Assembly: GCA_038323025.1 (NCBI GenBank)
Contig: JBBQGL010000001.1
Span: 1-64,000 of the forward strand
DNA length: 64,000 nt
Direction of reading: 5' to 3'
From: JAFKKF01 sp038323025
Lineage (GTDB): Bacteria > Pseudomonadota > Alphaproteobacteria > Rhizobiales > Kaistiaceae
The translations under genes and the position numbers were made by a program. Below the pieces are notes generated by a model, which was given only the letters and a program-made list of their open reading frames with translations, was not told the origin of the DNA and made no database searches. Below, one piece after another: positions 36,475-44,989 of the stretch. Position 1 is the stretch's first letter, and each line of letters begins with the position of its first letter.

Positions 36475-37475
36475 GCCGCCGCCGGCACGATCACGCGCAG
36501 GGCACCCGGGCGAATCCGGTAGTTGAGCGGCATGGACATCTTCCTGACCTCGCCGTCGAGTGCCACGAGGACGTGCCGGGCCCGGCCCCGGATCGTCGCC
36601 TCGCGGGCTTCGATCAGGTCCATGTCGCGTTCGCGAACCGGGAATCCAAGACCCGCCTTTATGGCGAACCACAGGAACGCCAGCGCCGTGCGCGGCTTGG
36701 CGACGTAAAGGAATAGCCGTCCGGCATCGAGCTGTTTCCGCCCGGCTGACAGGAAACTCATGTCGTACTCGTTGTTGCCGACGAACAGGCAGGGTGTCTG
36801 GCGTGCGATCGCGACATCGTCGGCATCGAGGATCAGGCGATGGCGCAGAAAGCGCCGCAGCGCTCTCAGAAGTGCAAGGACCATTGCCGTCCACTTCGCC
36901 ATCCCGTGGGCTTCGCGCCGCCGCTCGCGGTCGACAACCATGCTCGGATAGAGGCCGATGGACGAATTGTTGATGAAGCTCTCGCCGTTGACCTCGCCGA
37001 GGTCGATCGACTGGACGGACCAGCCGGCGATTACGGCCACCGCGGCGGCGAGCTCGAGCGGGATGCCGATATCCTTGGCAAAATGGTTCAGCGTTCCGAG
37101 CGGAAGAACCGCCAGGGGAACTTTGGTTCCCGCCAGGATCTGGGACACGGTGCGGATCGTGCCGTCTCCACCGCCCACCGCTATGGCATCGATTTCGCCG
37201 TTCTCAGCCCGCTCGCGTGCACGGAGCGCGGAGGCCTCTATCCCGGCTCCACTGACCATCGTGATTTCGGCGTTGAGGCCGTGTTCCTGAAAGGCAGCGG
37301 CGAGCGCCTTCCGCGTCTCATCCGCCTCATGTTTGGCAGCGGTGCCCGACGCGGCATTGACGATTGCCACGATTCGACGGCGTCCAGAACTACCGCTGGC
37401 AGCCCCGGGGCCGGCTTGGGGTGGGTCAGGCGGCGAGATCAAATCCGGCGCCGAGACGCTGCCCCACTTCGCCAA
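36471..37475 (-). CDS. Diacylglycerol kinase family lipid kinase (YegS/LCB5 type)
   Basis: A 334-residue ATP-dependent kinase with VGGGDGTIRT (ATP loop) and LPLGTLNHFAKDIGIP (second signature), followed by the beta-rich C-terminal domain. The first 35 residues are a proline-rich leader. It phosphorylates diacylglycerol, sphingoid base or a related lipid. Translationally coupled to the phosphoesterase downstream and overlapping the small gene upstream. Confidence 0.88.
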   Translation of the reverse strand: MAKWGSVSAPDLISPPDPPQAGPGAASGSSGRRRIVAIVNAASGTAAKHEADETRKALAAAFQEHGLNAEITMVSGAGIEASALRARERAENGEIDAIAVGGGDGTIRTVSQILAGTKVPLAVLPLGTLNHFAKDIGIPLELAAAVAVIAGWSVQSIDLGEVNGESFINNSSIGLYPSMVVDRERRREAHGMAKWTAMVLALLRALRRFLRHRLILDADDVAIARQTPCLFVGNNEYDMSFLSAGRKQLDAGRLFLYVAKPRTALAFLWFAIKAGLGFPVRERDMDLIEAREATIRGRARHVLVALDGEVRKMSMPLNYRIRPGALRVIVPAAA

Positions 37476-37656
37476 CCGCTGCCAAAAGGGCTTCGTCGAT
37501 CCGGGGGCCGCGGGTGGAAAGCGTTGCCCACCAGCCGGAACGCCGCGACAGAATGACCAGAGAATCCGGGGAGACGTGATGCGCTTCCGTGGTCTTGATC
37601 AGTTCGGCAGCCACCATCTTCTTCAGTTCGTCCGCGGGAACGCGCGCCTTCTTCAT
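37426..37656 (-). CDS. Hypothetical small protein (76 aa)
   Basis: Starts MKKARVPADELKKMVAAELI with GGGAG just upstream, and reads like a real folded protein (helix, beta strands DSLVILSRRSGWWATLS, helix RIDEALLAAVGEVGQRLG). Its last 50 bases overlap the start of the lipid-kinase gene in another frame. No recognised motif. Confidence 0.6.
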   Translation of the reverse strand: MKKARVPADELKKMVAAELIKTTEAHHVSPDSLVILSRRSGWWATLSTRGPRIDEALLAAVGEVGQRLGAGFDLAA

Positions 37657-37796
37657 CTTCCGTCTCCCTGCCATCGGCACCATCGCAGGCGTCCGGGGGC
37701 GCCGCTCGTTGCAGGGGAGAACTCGGTCAAGTGGCTTGTGGTTCCGGCGGAGGAGACTCCTTCCGAAAGTTCGTGAATGATCGGCAGGCGGCAGCC

Positions 37797-37830
37797 CAAA
37801 AGACAAAGGTCGGCGCGTTGGCGCCGACCT
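37797..37830 (-). terminator. Rho-independent terminator of the cold-shock gene
   Basis: A perfect 10-bp stem (AGGTCGGCGC with GCGCCGACCT) closed by a four-base loop, followed on the minus strand by TTTGTCTTTT. It lies 64 bp beyond the cold-shock gene stop. Confidence 0.85.
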
Positions 37831-37894
37831 GGAAGTCCTGACTCTTGGCTACCGGATTCTGTTGCCGGGCACAGTCGCTTGCGTCGGCGGACGC

Positions 37895-38104
37895 CTACAT
37901 CGTCTTGATGTTGACTGCGTTCGGCTTGCCCTTCTTCGGGTCCATCTTGCTTTCGAACGAGACCTTCTGGCCCTCGTTCAGACTCTGGATCCCGGAGCGC
38001 TGCAGCTCCGAGATATGTACGAACAGATCGGCTCCGCCGCCGTCCGGGGCGATGAATCCGAAACCCTTGCTGGTATTAAAGAACTTCACGGTTCCTGAAG
38101 GCAT
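37895..38104 (-). CDS. csp: Cold-shock domain protein
   Basis: A 69-residue single cold-shock domain. RNP1 is visible as KGFGFI and RNP2 as LFVHIS. It binds single-stranded RNA and acts as an RNA chaperone. Monocistronic, with its own terminator. Confidence 0.96.
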   Translation of the reverse strand: MPSGTVKFFNTSKGFGFIAPDGGGADLFVHISELQRSGIQSLNEGQKVSFESKMDPKKGKPNAVNIKTM

Positions 38105-38333
38105 GTCCGCTCTCTTCCCTCACCGATGACGGCCATTGGTCTTCGCCAAAGCCGGTTCCGCAAGACGGCCATTCTGCCGTGCCGAACGCACCAACATAAA
38201 CGGAATTGCGGTTTTGACCAAGACGGTGAATTCGGAGAATGCGGCAACCCCCGCATGGAGGCGGAATTAACCTTTGGCTGGCCTGATGGGCATGCGCCGG
38301 TGACGCGTGATTCGCGTGCAGAGAAAGTAGTCC

Positions 38334-38537
38334 ATGGCTGAAGTGATTCCCTTCCCCTCGCTCGTCTTCAGTGCGCCCGAGGACGTTGAAATTGACCTGA
38401 TAACCGCGGTCGACGTGGCGATTCGCGACCTCCGCGAGATCGCGGAGCGATGGGATGAGACGGCGCGCGAGCAGGCGGACGAATGCCGAATGATGCTCGA
38501 AAGAGCCTATGCCGCAGCTCTCTTCAGCCAGGCCTGA
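38334..38537 (+). CDS. Hypothetical small protein (67 aa)
   Basis: Starts MAEVIPFPSLVF; mainly helical and acidic (IRDLREIAERWDETAREQADECRM is a helix). No motif that I recognise. Convergent with rpsU, with 15 bp between the stop codons. Confidence 0.55.
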   Translation: MAEVIPFPSLVFSAPEDVEIDLITAVDVAIRDLREIAERWDETAREQADECRMMLERAYAAALFSQA

Positions 38538-38552
38538 CGGCAGACGGAGTGC

Positions 38553-38834
38553 CTAGGCCCCGGTCGGGCGAGCCGACGGGGGACGGCCCGGGAAACTGCG
38601 GGTCGCATCGGTCCGGCGCGGCGTCGGCGGGAGCAGGCCCTCGCGCTGCGCCTGCTTGCGGGCGAGCTTGCGGGCCCGGCGAACCGCCTCGCCCTTCTCG
38701 CGCGTCTTTCTCTCGGAAGGCTTCTCGTAGAAGGCCTTCCGCTTGAGCTCCCGGAAGACTCCCTCGCGCTGCATCTTCTTCTTGAGGACCTTCAACGCCT
38801 GATCGACGTTGTTATCGCGCACGAGCACCTGCAT
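38553..38834 (-). CDS. rpsU: 30S ribosomal protein S21
   Basis: A 93-residue basic protein beginning MQVLVRDNNVDQALKVLKKK, with FRELKRKAFYEKPSERK typical of S21 (bS21). The proline-rich tail of about 25 residues is an extension common in alphaproteobacteria. Several genomes in this order carry it close to a cold-shock gene. Confidence 0.95.
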   Translation of the reverse strand: MQVLVRDNNVDQALKVLKKKMQREGVFRELKRKAFYEKPSERKTREKGEAVRRARKLARKQAQREGLLPPTPRRTDATRSFPGRPPSARPTGA

Positions 38835-38896
38835 GAAGCGAATTCCCTTTTCCTGTCGTTCTATCGCCCGGGAGGGCTGTTCCTGCCGCGGGCGCG

Positions 38897-39415
38897 TCAG
38901 GTTCTTTCAAGTAGCCGGCGCAGCGTCCCGAGTGAGTCCTCGAGTTCGCTCGCGCAGGCGGCGAGGTCCGAAATCAGGTCGGTGAACTTGCCAAGATCGC
39001 GCCCGGTAACCTTCTCCGGCCGGCGTTTGTCGAATACCGCGAGGCATTCGTCAAACGCATTCAGCGCGCGATCGGCCGTGTGGCCTGCCTCGGAGAGGGA
39101 CGTGCCGCCGGTGATCTGCTCGAATGCGCGCAGCGTTGCGGCATCTGCACCCTTGACCGCGTCATAGCGGGAGCAAAGCAGATCGAGGCGATGGCCGCAC
39201 CAGCCTTCCTCGACGCTCGCCGAGCATTGGCAGGTCAGCCAAACCTTGCCACCCGGGCCGCGTTCGGCCGAAATCGCATGCGGCCCGTCGGCGTCGATCG
39301 CGGTCAGTGCCACCGGATTGCGCGCCAGGTCCGGCAACGCAATCATGGTGCCGGCGGCGATGCGACGGCGACGATTGGCCAGCGACGGCGCGCCGGTGCG
39401 GGCTACCGAATCCAC
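38897..39415 (-). CDS. Hypothetical protein with a SWIM-like zinc-binding motif
   Basis: A 172-residue protein. Residues around 60-75 read CQC, eight residues, then CGH, which fits the SWIM signature CxCxnCxH and probably binds zinc. The C-terminal half is helical (SDLAACASELEDSLGTLRRLL). No further domain seen. The gene upstream on the same strand overlaps it by 13 bases. Confidence 0.6.
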   Translation of the reverse strand: MDSVARTGAPSLANRRRRIAAGTMIALPDLARNPVALTAIDADGPHAISAERGPGGKVWLTCQCSASVEEGWCGHRLDLLCSRYDAVKGADAATLRAFEQITGGTSLSEAGHTADRALNAFDECLAVFDKRRPEKVTGRDLGKFTDLISDLAACASELEDSLGTLRRLLERT

Positions 39416-39597
39416 GTCAGCTCGCTCTCGCGAGCAATCCGCTCGTGCCGCTCCAGTTCGCTCTTGATGCGATAGGACGGCTCGCCGTCCTGGGGCGGAC
39501 GACGCGCGGTCACTTCGTATTTGCCTGGCGCGGCAGCTCCCCGCAGGTAGCTGGTGAAGTTGATCGCGTCGCCGACATTGAATTTGTGTTCAGACAT
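39403..39597 (-). CDS. Small conserved hypothetical protein (64 aa)
   Basis: Begins MSEHKFNVGDAINFTSYL and contains GKYEVTARRPPQDGEPSYRIKS, a pattern I recall from short unnamed rhizobial proteins. Probably a small beta-barrel. Overlaps the SWIM-like gene by 13 bases and is presumably cotranscribed. Confidence 0.6.
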   Translation of the reverse strand: MSEHKFNVGDAINFTSYLRGAAAPGKYEVTARRPPQDGEPSYRIKSELERHERIARESELTWIR

Positions 39598-39773
39598 GAA
39601 ATTCTCCCCGATCGTCTCTTGTGGGGCCTAACTTTTTTGAAAGAAAGGGATGGACATACACATAGGGAATATTTCGGAAAATACAATGAAGCCGCCGACT
39701 ATTATTTCAGCCGGCGATTGTCCGTATATCCAAAAACATAGGGCCGAAAGGCAAGCTTTCCGCTGACTCTTGG

Positions 39774-40658
39774 TCAGTTGGCGAGGAGTTTGGCGAAACT
39801 GAAGCTTTGGCCGAAGGCCTTCTCCCAATCCCGCAACAGCGCCGGGTCCAGTGAGCGTCTGGCGAATCCGATCGGATCCTCGTCGCCTGGCGGGTCCCGC
39901 CGCCCCCGGGGGGCGAACGGGACAAACGGATGAGACGACCGCAATGCCTTCGCAAGCACGGCCGGCTCGTCGAAGAAGAAACCGAAGTTGCCGGCCATGA
40001 CCAGTGCGAGGTCCGAAACGTCGCCGATGGCCGAAACCGTTGCCGCAGCGTCCGTCATGTGCTGCGCGTGCAGGCGCACCATCGGCACCAGGCGCGTCTT
40101 GGGCAGCCAGCGCTTTTGGCGGGTTGCCCCGTTGGCGAACTGGAGGATCAGATCGGTGACTTCCTCGACCCTGGCATCGTCGGTGACGATGACGATGTCG
40201 TAGTTGCCGATGTCGCTGATATCGACGCCGTACAGTTTCTTGTAACGCTTGACCTCGCTCTCGCGCCGCTGGTCAAGGGCAACGATGGCCGCCCCGACGC
40301 TCTCGTAGGCTTCGGTCGATCGCGACTTGTCGGATACGATTCGTTCGGCGGCGGTTACCGGGGACGCACTGAGATAGACCTTGATCGCATTGGTGACGAA
40401 GTGCCACGCCATGCGCGAGTCGATCACGAAGCTCTCGTGAAGCTTGTCGAGCTCCAGTGTCCGCCCGTCCACGGCATGGTCGATTGCGGCGTTGTTCTCG
40501 GCGGCGAGGTTGGTGTTGAGCGCGTCGAGGTTGGAGATCTGGCCGATCTCCCGGAACAAGGTGCCGGCGCTGAAATGCGGCGCGTTCAGCCGTGCGGCAA
40601 GGAGGCGGCCGACCGACGATTTGCCCGAGCCCAGATCGCCGCTGAGGGTAATTCGCAT
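39774..40658 (-). CDS. P-loop kinase, cytidylate-kinase-like, with C-terminal extension
   Basis: Starts MRITLSGDLGSGKSS; the first about 190 residues look like a cytidylate-kinase fold with P-loop GDLGSGKS and the segment YKKLYGVDISDIGNYDIVIVTDD. The last about 105 residues (from TRQKRWLPKTRLVP) are not part of that fold and are of unknown role. The total, 294 residues, is longer than Cmk. A true cmk would lie elsewhere, so this may act on another substrate. Confidence 0.68.
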   Translation of the reverse strand: MRITLSGDLGSGKSSVGRLLAARLNAPHFSAGTLFREIGQISNLDALNTNLAAENNAAIDHAVDGRTLELDKLHESFVIDSRMAWHFVTNAIKVYLSASPVTAAERIVSDKSRSTEAYESVGAAIVALDQRRESEVKRYKKLYGVDISDIGNYDIVIVTDDARVEEVTDLILQFANGATRQKRWLPKTRLVPMVRLHAQHMTDAAATVSAIGDVSDLALVMAGNFGFFFDEPAVLAKALRSSHPFVPFAPRGRRDPPGDEDPIGFARRSLDPALLRDWEKAFGQSFSFAKLLAN

Positions 40659-40792
40659 TTCGCCCCTGGAGGAAGAGCCGCCCTTCGGAACCAGCATTCC
40701 CGGAGTCGGCGTTGGCGCTTATCGCGATAGCGATGAACGCCCTTATCGGCAAGAAGCAAACCGGCCGGCGGCGCCTCCGGGCGGGATCGAGC

Positions 40793-41377
40793 CTACGCTT
40801 CGAAGAATACCGTTTCGCCCTCGCCTTGCAGGCGCACGTCGAAAACATAGCGCGGCGTGCCGCCGTCGGAGCCCTCGCGGCGGGCGATGAGTGTCATCCG
40901 GCGCTCGACCGGCACCAGCGCGAGGACCTGATCGCCGGCAGTCACCGGCTCGTCGCCGAAATAGATTCTGGTGAACAGGCGTTTGAGGAGCCCGCGGGCG
41001 AAGACGCCGACATTGATGTGCGGCGCCTGCGGCTTGCCGTCGGGCCCAGGCACCGGACCGGGTTTCACCGACGTGAAGCGATAGGCGCCCGTCGCATCCG
41101 TGCGGGCCCGCCCGAAGCCCTTGAAGCTCGTATTGGGTTGCGGATTCGAGCCCCAATATCGTCCGGCGCCGTCGGCCTGCCATATCTCCAGGAATCCGTC
41201 CGGCACCGGCTGGCCTGCTCCATCGAGCAACCGGCCCTCGACGATCACGGCGTTGCCGACGGCATCGTCAGTCCGCAGGTCGTTTCCCGCGAGCGCCTGG
41301 TAAGCATAGTCGGTCGGGGTCAGTGCGAACGCGAAATACGGTCCGGCCGTCTGGGACGGGGTCACGGCCTTAGTCAT
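40793..41377 (-). CDS. pcaG: Protocatechuate 3,4-dioxygenase, alpha subunit
   Basis: Intradiol ring-cleavage subunit of 194 residues (PSQTAGPYFAFALTP at the start, QAPHINVGVFARGLLKRLFTRIYF later). It lacks a full iron-ligand set, as is usual for the alpha chain. Last gene of the minus-strand catabolic run; overlaps pcaH by 8 bases. Confidence 0.95.
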   Translation of the reverse strand: MTKAVTPSQTAGPYFAFALTPTDYAYQALAGNDLRTDDAVGNAVIVEGRLLDGAGQPVPDGFLEIWQADGAGRYWGSNPQPNTSFKGFGRARTDATGAYRFTSVKPGPVPGPDGKPQAPHINVGVFARGLLKRLFTRIYFGDEPVTAGDQVLALVPVERRMTLIARREGSDGGTPRYVFDVRLQGEGETVFFEA

Positions 41378-42080
41378 GATGCGGCTCCTCGAACGGCGTC
41401 GCCGCGCGGCCGCGAAGGACGATATCGAAGACGAAGCCGAGGGCCCACTCGGGCCGGGTCGTTGCCAGATCGAAGCGCGAAATGAGGCGCTCGCGGGCCT
41501 TCGGGTCGGGGACGGCGTTGAAGATCGGATCGAACGGGAAGAGGGGGTCGTCCGGGAAATACATTTGCGTCACCAGCCGCGTCAGAAAGGACGGGCCGAA
41601 CAGCGACAGGTGTATGTGCGCCGGACGCCAGGCATTGGGATGATTGCGCCAGGGATAGGAGCCGGGCTTGATGGTGGTGAAGGCATACCGCCCGTCCGCG
41701 TCGGTGGCGCACCGTCCCGCGCCGGAAAAGTTAGGGTCCAGGGGGGCCGGATGCTGATCGACCACGTGGATGTAGCGCCCCGCGGCATTGGCCTGCCAGA
41801 TCTCGATGAGGGTGCTCGGAACCGGGCGGCCGTCCTCGTCGGTCACCCGGCCGGAGACGATGATGCGCTGGCCGGCCGGTTCGCCGGCGTGTTGGCGGGT
41901 GAGATCGGCGTCGCCGGCGAGTACGCTTTCATGACCGTAGACCGGCCCGGAAAGCTCGGAGAGGGTGTGCGGCAGCAGGACCAGTGGCTTCAACGGCGCG
42001 CGCAGGCGAGTGCCGACGTAGTCCGGGTAGAGCGACGGCGGGTCGACCTTAAGGCTGTCTACCGGGTAGACGGTGACCAT
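41370..42080 (-). CDS. pcaH: Protocatechuate 3,4-dioxygenase, beta subunit
   Basis: Catalytic Fe(III) subunit of 236 residues. The conserved tyrosines are in AAGRYIHVVDQHPAP and GSYPWRNHP, and the histidine ligands in RPAHIHLSLFG. It opens protocatechuate to 3-carboxy-cis,cis-muconate, the substrate of PcaB in the same run. Lies 13 bp after pcaF. Confidence 0.96.
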   Translation of the reverse strand: MVTVYPVDSLKVDPPSLYPDYVGTRLRAPLKPLVLLPHTLSELSGPVYGHESVLAGDADLTRQHAGEPAGQRIIVSGRVTDEDGRPVPSTLIEIWQANAAGRYIHVVDQHPAPLDPNFSGAGRCATDADGRYAFTTIKPGSYPWRNHPNAWRPAHIHLSLFGPSFLTRLVTQMYFPDDPLFPFDPIFNAVPDPKARERLISRFDLATTRPEWALGFVFDIVLRGRAATPFEEPHHD

Positions 42081-42093
42081 CTCGTTTCCCTCC

Positions 42094-43299
42094 TCACATC
42101 CGCTCGAGCGCCAGCGCGACGCCCTGGCCGACGCCGACGCACATCGTGGCGAGGCCGAATCGGCCTCCTGTCCGCGCCAGCTCCTCGGCTACGTCGGCGG
42201 CGAGACGCGCGCCCGACATGCCGAGCGGATGGCCAAACGCGATCGCGCCGCCGTTGGGGTTGACGTGGGTGGCATCGTCGGCGACGCCGAGCTGGCGGAG
42301 ACAGGCAAGTGCCTGGCTGGCAAAGGCCTCGTTCAGCTCGATCAGGTCGAAGTCGGCGACCTTCATGCCGAGCCGCTCGACGAGCTTGCGCGTCGCAGGC
42401 ACGGGACCGATCCCCATGATACGGGGTGGCACGCCGGCGGTAGCCATGCCGATCACGCGGCCAAGAAGGGTCAGGCCGTGACGTTCCGCCGCCTCGCGCG
42501 AGGCGAGGATCAGCGCCACGGCGCCATCGTTCACGCCCGAGGCATTGCCGGCGGTCACCGTACCCCCGGGCCGTACGATCGGCTTCAACTTGGCGAGTGT
42601 TTCAAGCGTCGTGTCGGCGCGGGGGTGCTCGTCCCGCGTAAACTGCACGGGACCGGCCTTGCCGCCCGGGATCTCGACCGCCACGATCCGGCCGGCGAGG
42701 ACGCCGCTGTCCATCGCCTTCTTTGCCCGCTGTTGCGAGCGAAACGCGAAGGCGTCCTGGTCGGCCCGGCTCACCTGAAATTCCTCGGCGACGTTCTCGC
42801 CCGTCTCCGGCATGGAATCGACGCCGTATTGCGCCTTGAGCAGCGGGTTGATGAAGCGCCAGCCGATCGTCGTGTCGTGGATCTCGGTCGTGCGCTGGAA
42901 AGGCGCCTCGGCCTTGGCCATGGCAAACGGCGCCCGCGTCATCGACTCGACCCCGCCGGCGATGGCCAGATCGATCTCCCCGGCCTTGATGGCGCGAGCG
43001 GCGCTGCCGACCGCATCCAGGCTGGAGGCGCAGAGCCGGTTGATCGTGGTGCCGGGGACCTCCTCGCCGAGGCCGGCGAGCAGGACCGCCATGCGTGCGA
43101 CGTTGCGATTGTCTTCGCCCGCCTGGTTGGCGCAGCCGAGGAAGACCTCGTCGATGGCACCGGCGACCGAGGGATGGCGGCGTACAATCTCGCGGATCGG
43201 TATCGCGGCGAGGTCGTCGGTCCTGACCTTTGCGAGGGCGCCGCCGAAACGCCCGATGGGCGTGCGGACCGTCGCGCAGATGAAGACGTCCCGTGTCAT
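42094..43299 (-). CDS. pcaF: 3-oxoadipyl-CoA thiolase
   Basis: A 401-residue thiolase that splits 3-oxoadipyl-CoA into succinyl-CoA and acetyl-CoA, the last step of the pathway. The nucleophile Cys lies in RLCASSLDAVGSA, and the C-terminal motifs are GHPLGMSGARL and MCVGVGQG. Overlaps the upstream CoA-transferase gene by 4 bases. Confidence 0.94.
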   Translation of the reverse strand: MTRDVFICATVRTPIGRFGGALAKVRTDDLAAIPIREIVRRHPSVAGAIDEVFLGCANQAGEDNRNVARMAVLLAGLGEEVPGTTINRLCASSLDAVGSAARAIKAGEIDLAIAGGVESMTRAPFAMAKAEAPFQRTTEIHDTTIGWRFINPLLKAQYGVDSMPETGENVAEEFQVSRADQDAFAFRSQQRAKKAMDSGVLAGRIVAVEIPGGKAGPVQFTRDEHPRADTTLETLAKLKPIVRPGGTVTAGNASGVNDGAVALILASREAAERHGLTLLGRVIGMATAGVPPRIMGIGPVPATRKLVERLGMKVADFDLIELNEAFASQALACLRQLGVADDATHVNPNGGAIAFGHPLGMSGARLAADVAEELARTGGRFGLATMCVGVGQGVALALERM

Positions 43300-44087
43300 G
43301 CTTCGCCTCCGTGGGCGCGCGCGGTGCGCTCCTGCAATTGGCGGAGTACGCGCAATTCCTCCGGCTTCGGCGGCGCCGTCTCGCCGACGTCATCGGCAAA
43401 GCGCAGCTTCCATGCGCATTGCGCCTGTGCGGCTTCACGGCTAACGCCGGGGTGGAGCGAGACGACGGTCAGTTCCCGCGTCGCCGGGTCCGGCTCGAGG
43501 ACGCAGAGGTCGGTCATCACGCGGGTGGGGCCCTTGGTCTTCACGCCCAGCGCCTCGCGGCTGCCCGGGCCGCTGCCATGCCCGAGGGAGGTGATGAACG
43601 GAAGCTTCTCGATGAAGGCGCGCGGCGACATCGCCATGGTGATGAAAATCTCGCCGCAGTTCGTGGCGATCTCGGGAGCGCCGCCGCCGCCGGGGAGTCT
43701 CACCTTCGGCCGGTCATAAGGGCCGACCACGGTGGTGTTGAGGTTGGCGAAGCGGTCGATCTGCGCTCCGCCGAGGAATCCCACGGTAATCCGGCCGCCC
43801 TGCAGCCAGTAGCGGAACATCTCGGGCACCGAGACGGTCGTCAGCGCCGTTTCGCACAATTCACCGTCGCCGATCGACAGCGGCAGCACTTCCGGCTTGG
43901 TATCGATCGTACCGGACTCGTAGATGAGCGTGATGTCGGGCGCGTGCGTAAGACGCGCCAGATTGCAGGCGGCCGAAGGGGCACCGATGCCGACGAAGCA
44001 GACGTCGTCGTTGCGGAGCGCCCGGGCCGCGGCGATCGTCATGATTTCGGTCGGGGTGTAGGCGGACGCGGTTGTCGGATCGCTCAT
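43296..44087 (-). CDS. pcaJ: 3-oxoadipate CoA-transferase, subunit B (CatJ/PcaJ type)
   Basis: A 263-residue subunit of the GctB-like class. The active-site glutamate is probably in IYESGTID, and the oxyanion loop GGRITVGFLGGAQIDRFANLN is clear. It loads CoA from succinyl-CoA onto 3-oxoadipate with subunit A. The chosen ATG lies 7 bp after the subunit A stop. Confidence 0.9.
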   Translation of the reverse strand: MSDPTTASAYTPTEIMTIAAARALRNDDVCFVGIGAPSAACNLARLTHAPDITLIYESGTIDTKPEVLPLSIGDGELCETALTTVSVPEMFRYWLQGGRITVGFLGGAQIDRFANLNTTVVGPYDRPKVRLPGGGGAPEIATNCGEIFITMAMSPRAFIEKLPFITSLGHGSGPGSREALGVKTKGPTRVMTDLCVLEPDPATRELTVVSLHPGVSREAAQAQCAWKLRFADDVGETAPPKPEELRVLRQLQERTARAHGGEA

Positions 44088-44094
44088 GCCTGCC

Positions 44095-44943
44095 TCACGC
44101 GGTCTGCTTGCCGTATTGACGGAAGGCGCCGGCATCTCGGGCGAGCACGTTCTCGCGCATCCACGCGAGGAAGGTATCGCGTTCGCGGGCGATGGCGTCC
44201 CAGGCCTTGTAGAAGGCGTTGGCCCGCTTGTAGTAGCCGTGGGCATAAGACGGGTAGGCACCGCCCGGCACGACCGCGATTGCCCCTATCGTCCACGCCG
44301 GGAGGATGACGGCGTTGGGGCTGCGTGGCCCGAAGTCGTCAACGATCTCCTCGACGGTCACCACAGCACGCCGGGCAGCGAGAACGGCCTCCTTCTGCAC
44401 GCCGAGGATGCCCTCGAGCAGCACATTGCCGTCGCGGTCGGCGCGCAGCGCGTGGATCACGGTCACGTCGGGCCGGATCGCCGGAACCGTCGCCAGCACT
44501 TCTCCCGTGTAGGGACAGGTCACCGAGCGGATCGCCGGGTTCACCTTCGGCAGGTCGACGCCCTTGTAGCCGCGGAACACGGCGAAGGGCAGGTTGGCGG
44601 CGCCGGCCTCATAGGCGTTCGCCATGGCGGCGTGGGAGTGCTCCTCGAGCGCGAGCGGCGACGGCCAGCCGTTTTCCACCGCGTCACGCATGCGGTGCAG
44701 CGAGCCGACCCCCGGATTGCCTCCCCACGAGAAGACCAGCTTCTCCGCTGCGCCCATGCCGATCAGCTGGTCGTAGATCAGGTCCGGGGTCATGCGTACG
44801 AGAGTCAGGCGCTTGTGGCCCTGGCGAATGACCTCGTGCCCGGCCGCATAGGGGATGAGGTGGGTGAAGCCCTCCATGGCCACGACCTCACCGCCGCGGA
44901 AGTTGGCGGCGATCGCGTCGTGAAGGGAAAGGAACTCGGCCAT
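44095..44943 (-). CDS. pcaI: 3-oxoadipate CoA-transferase, subunit A (CatI/PcaI type)
   Basis: A 282-residue subunit of the GctA-like class, the same length as Pseudomonas CatI. Typical stretches include GGEVVAMEGFTHLIPYAAGHE and HALRADRDGNVLLEGILGVQ. A longer frame to 45060 is open but the ATG at 44943 starts in the family-consistent place. Product is 3-oxoadipyl-CoA for PcaF. Confidence 0.9.
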   Translation of the reverse strand: MAEFLSLHDAIAANFRGGEVVAMEGFTHLIPYAAGHEVIRQGHKRLTLVRMTPDLIYDQLIGMGAAEKLVFSWGGNPGVGSLHRMRDAVENGWPSPLALEEHSHAAMANAYEAGAANLPFAVFRGYKGVDLPKVNPAIRSVTCPYTGEVLATVPAIRPDVTVIHALRADRDGNVLLEGILGVQKEAVLAARRAVVTVEEIVDDFGPRSPNAVILPAWTIGAIAVVPGGAYPSYAHGYYKRANAFYKAWDAIARERDTFLAWMRENVLARDAGAFRQYGKQTA

Positions 44944-44989
44944 CAGCGGCACTCGCCCGGTACGGCTTCGCTCTGTGAGAGGCGGTGTT

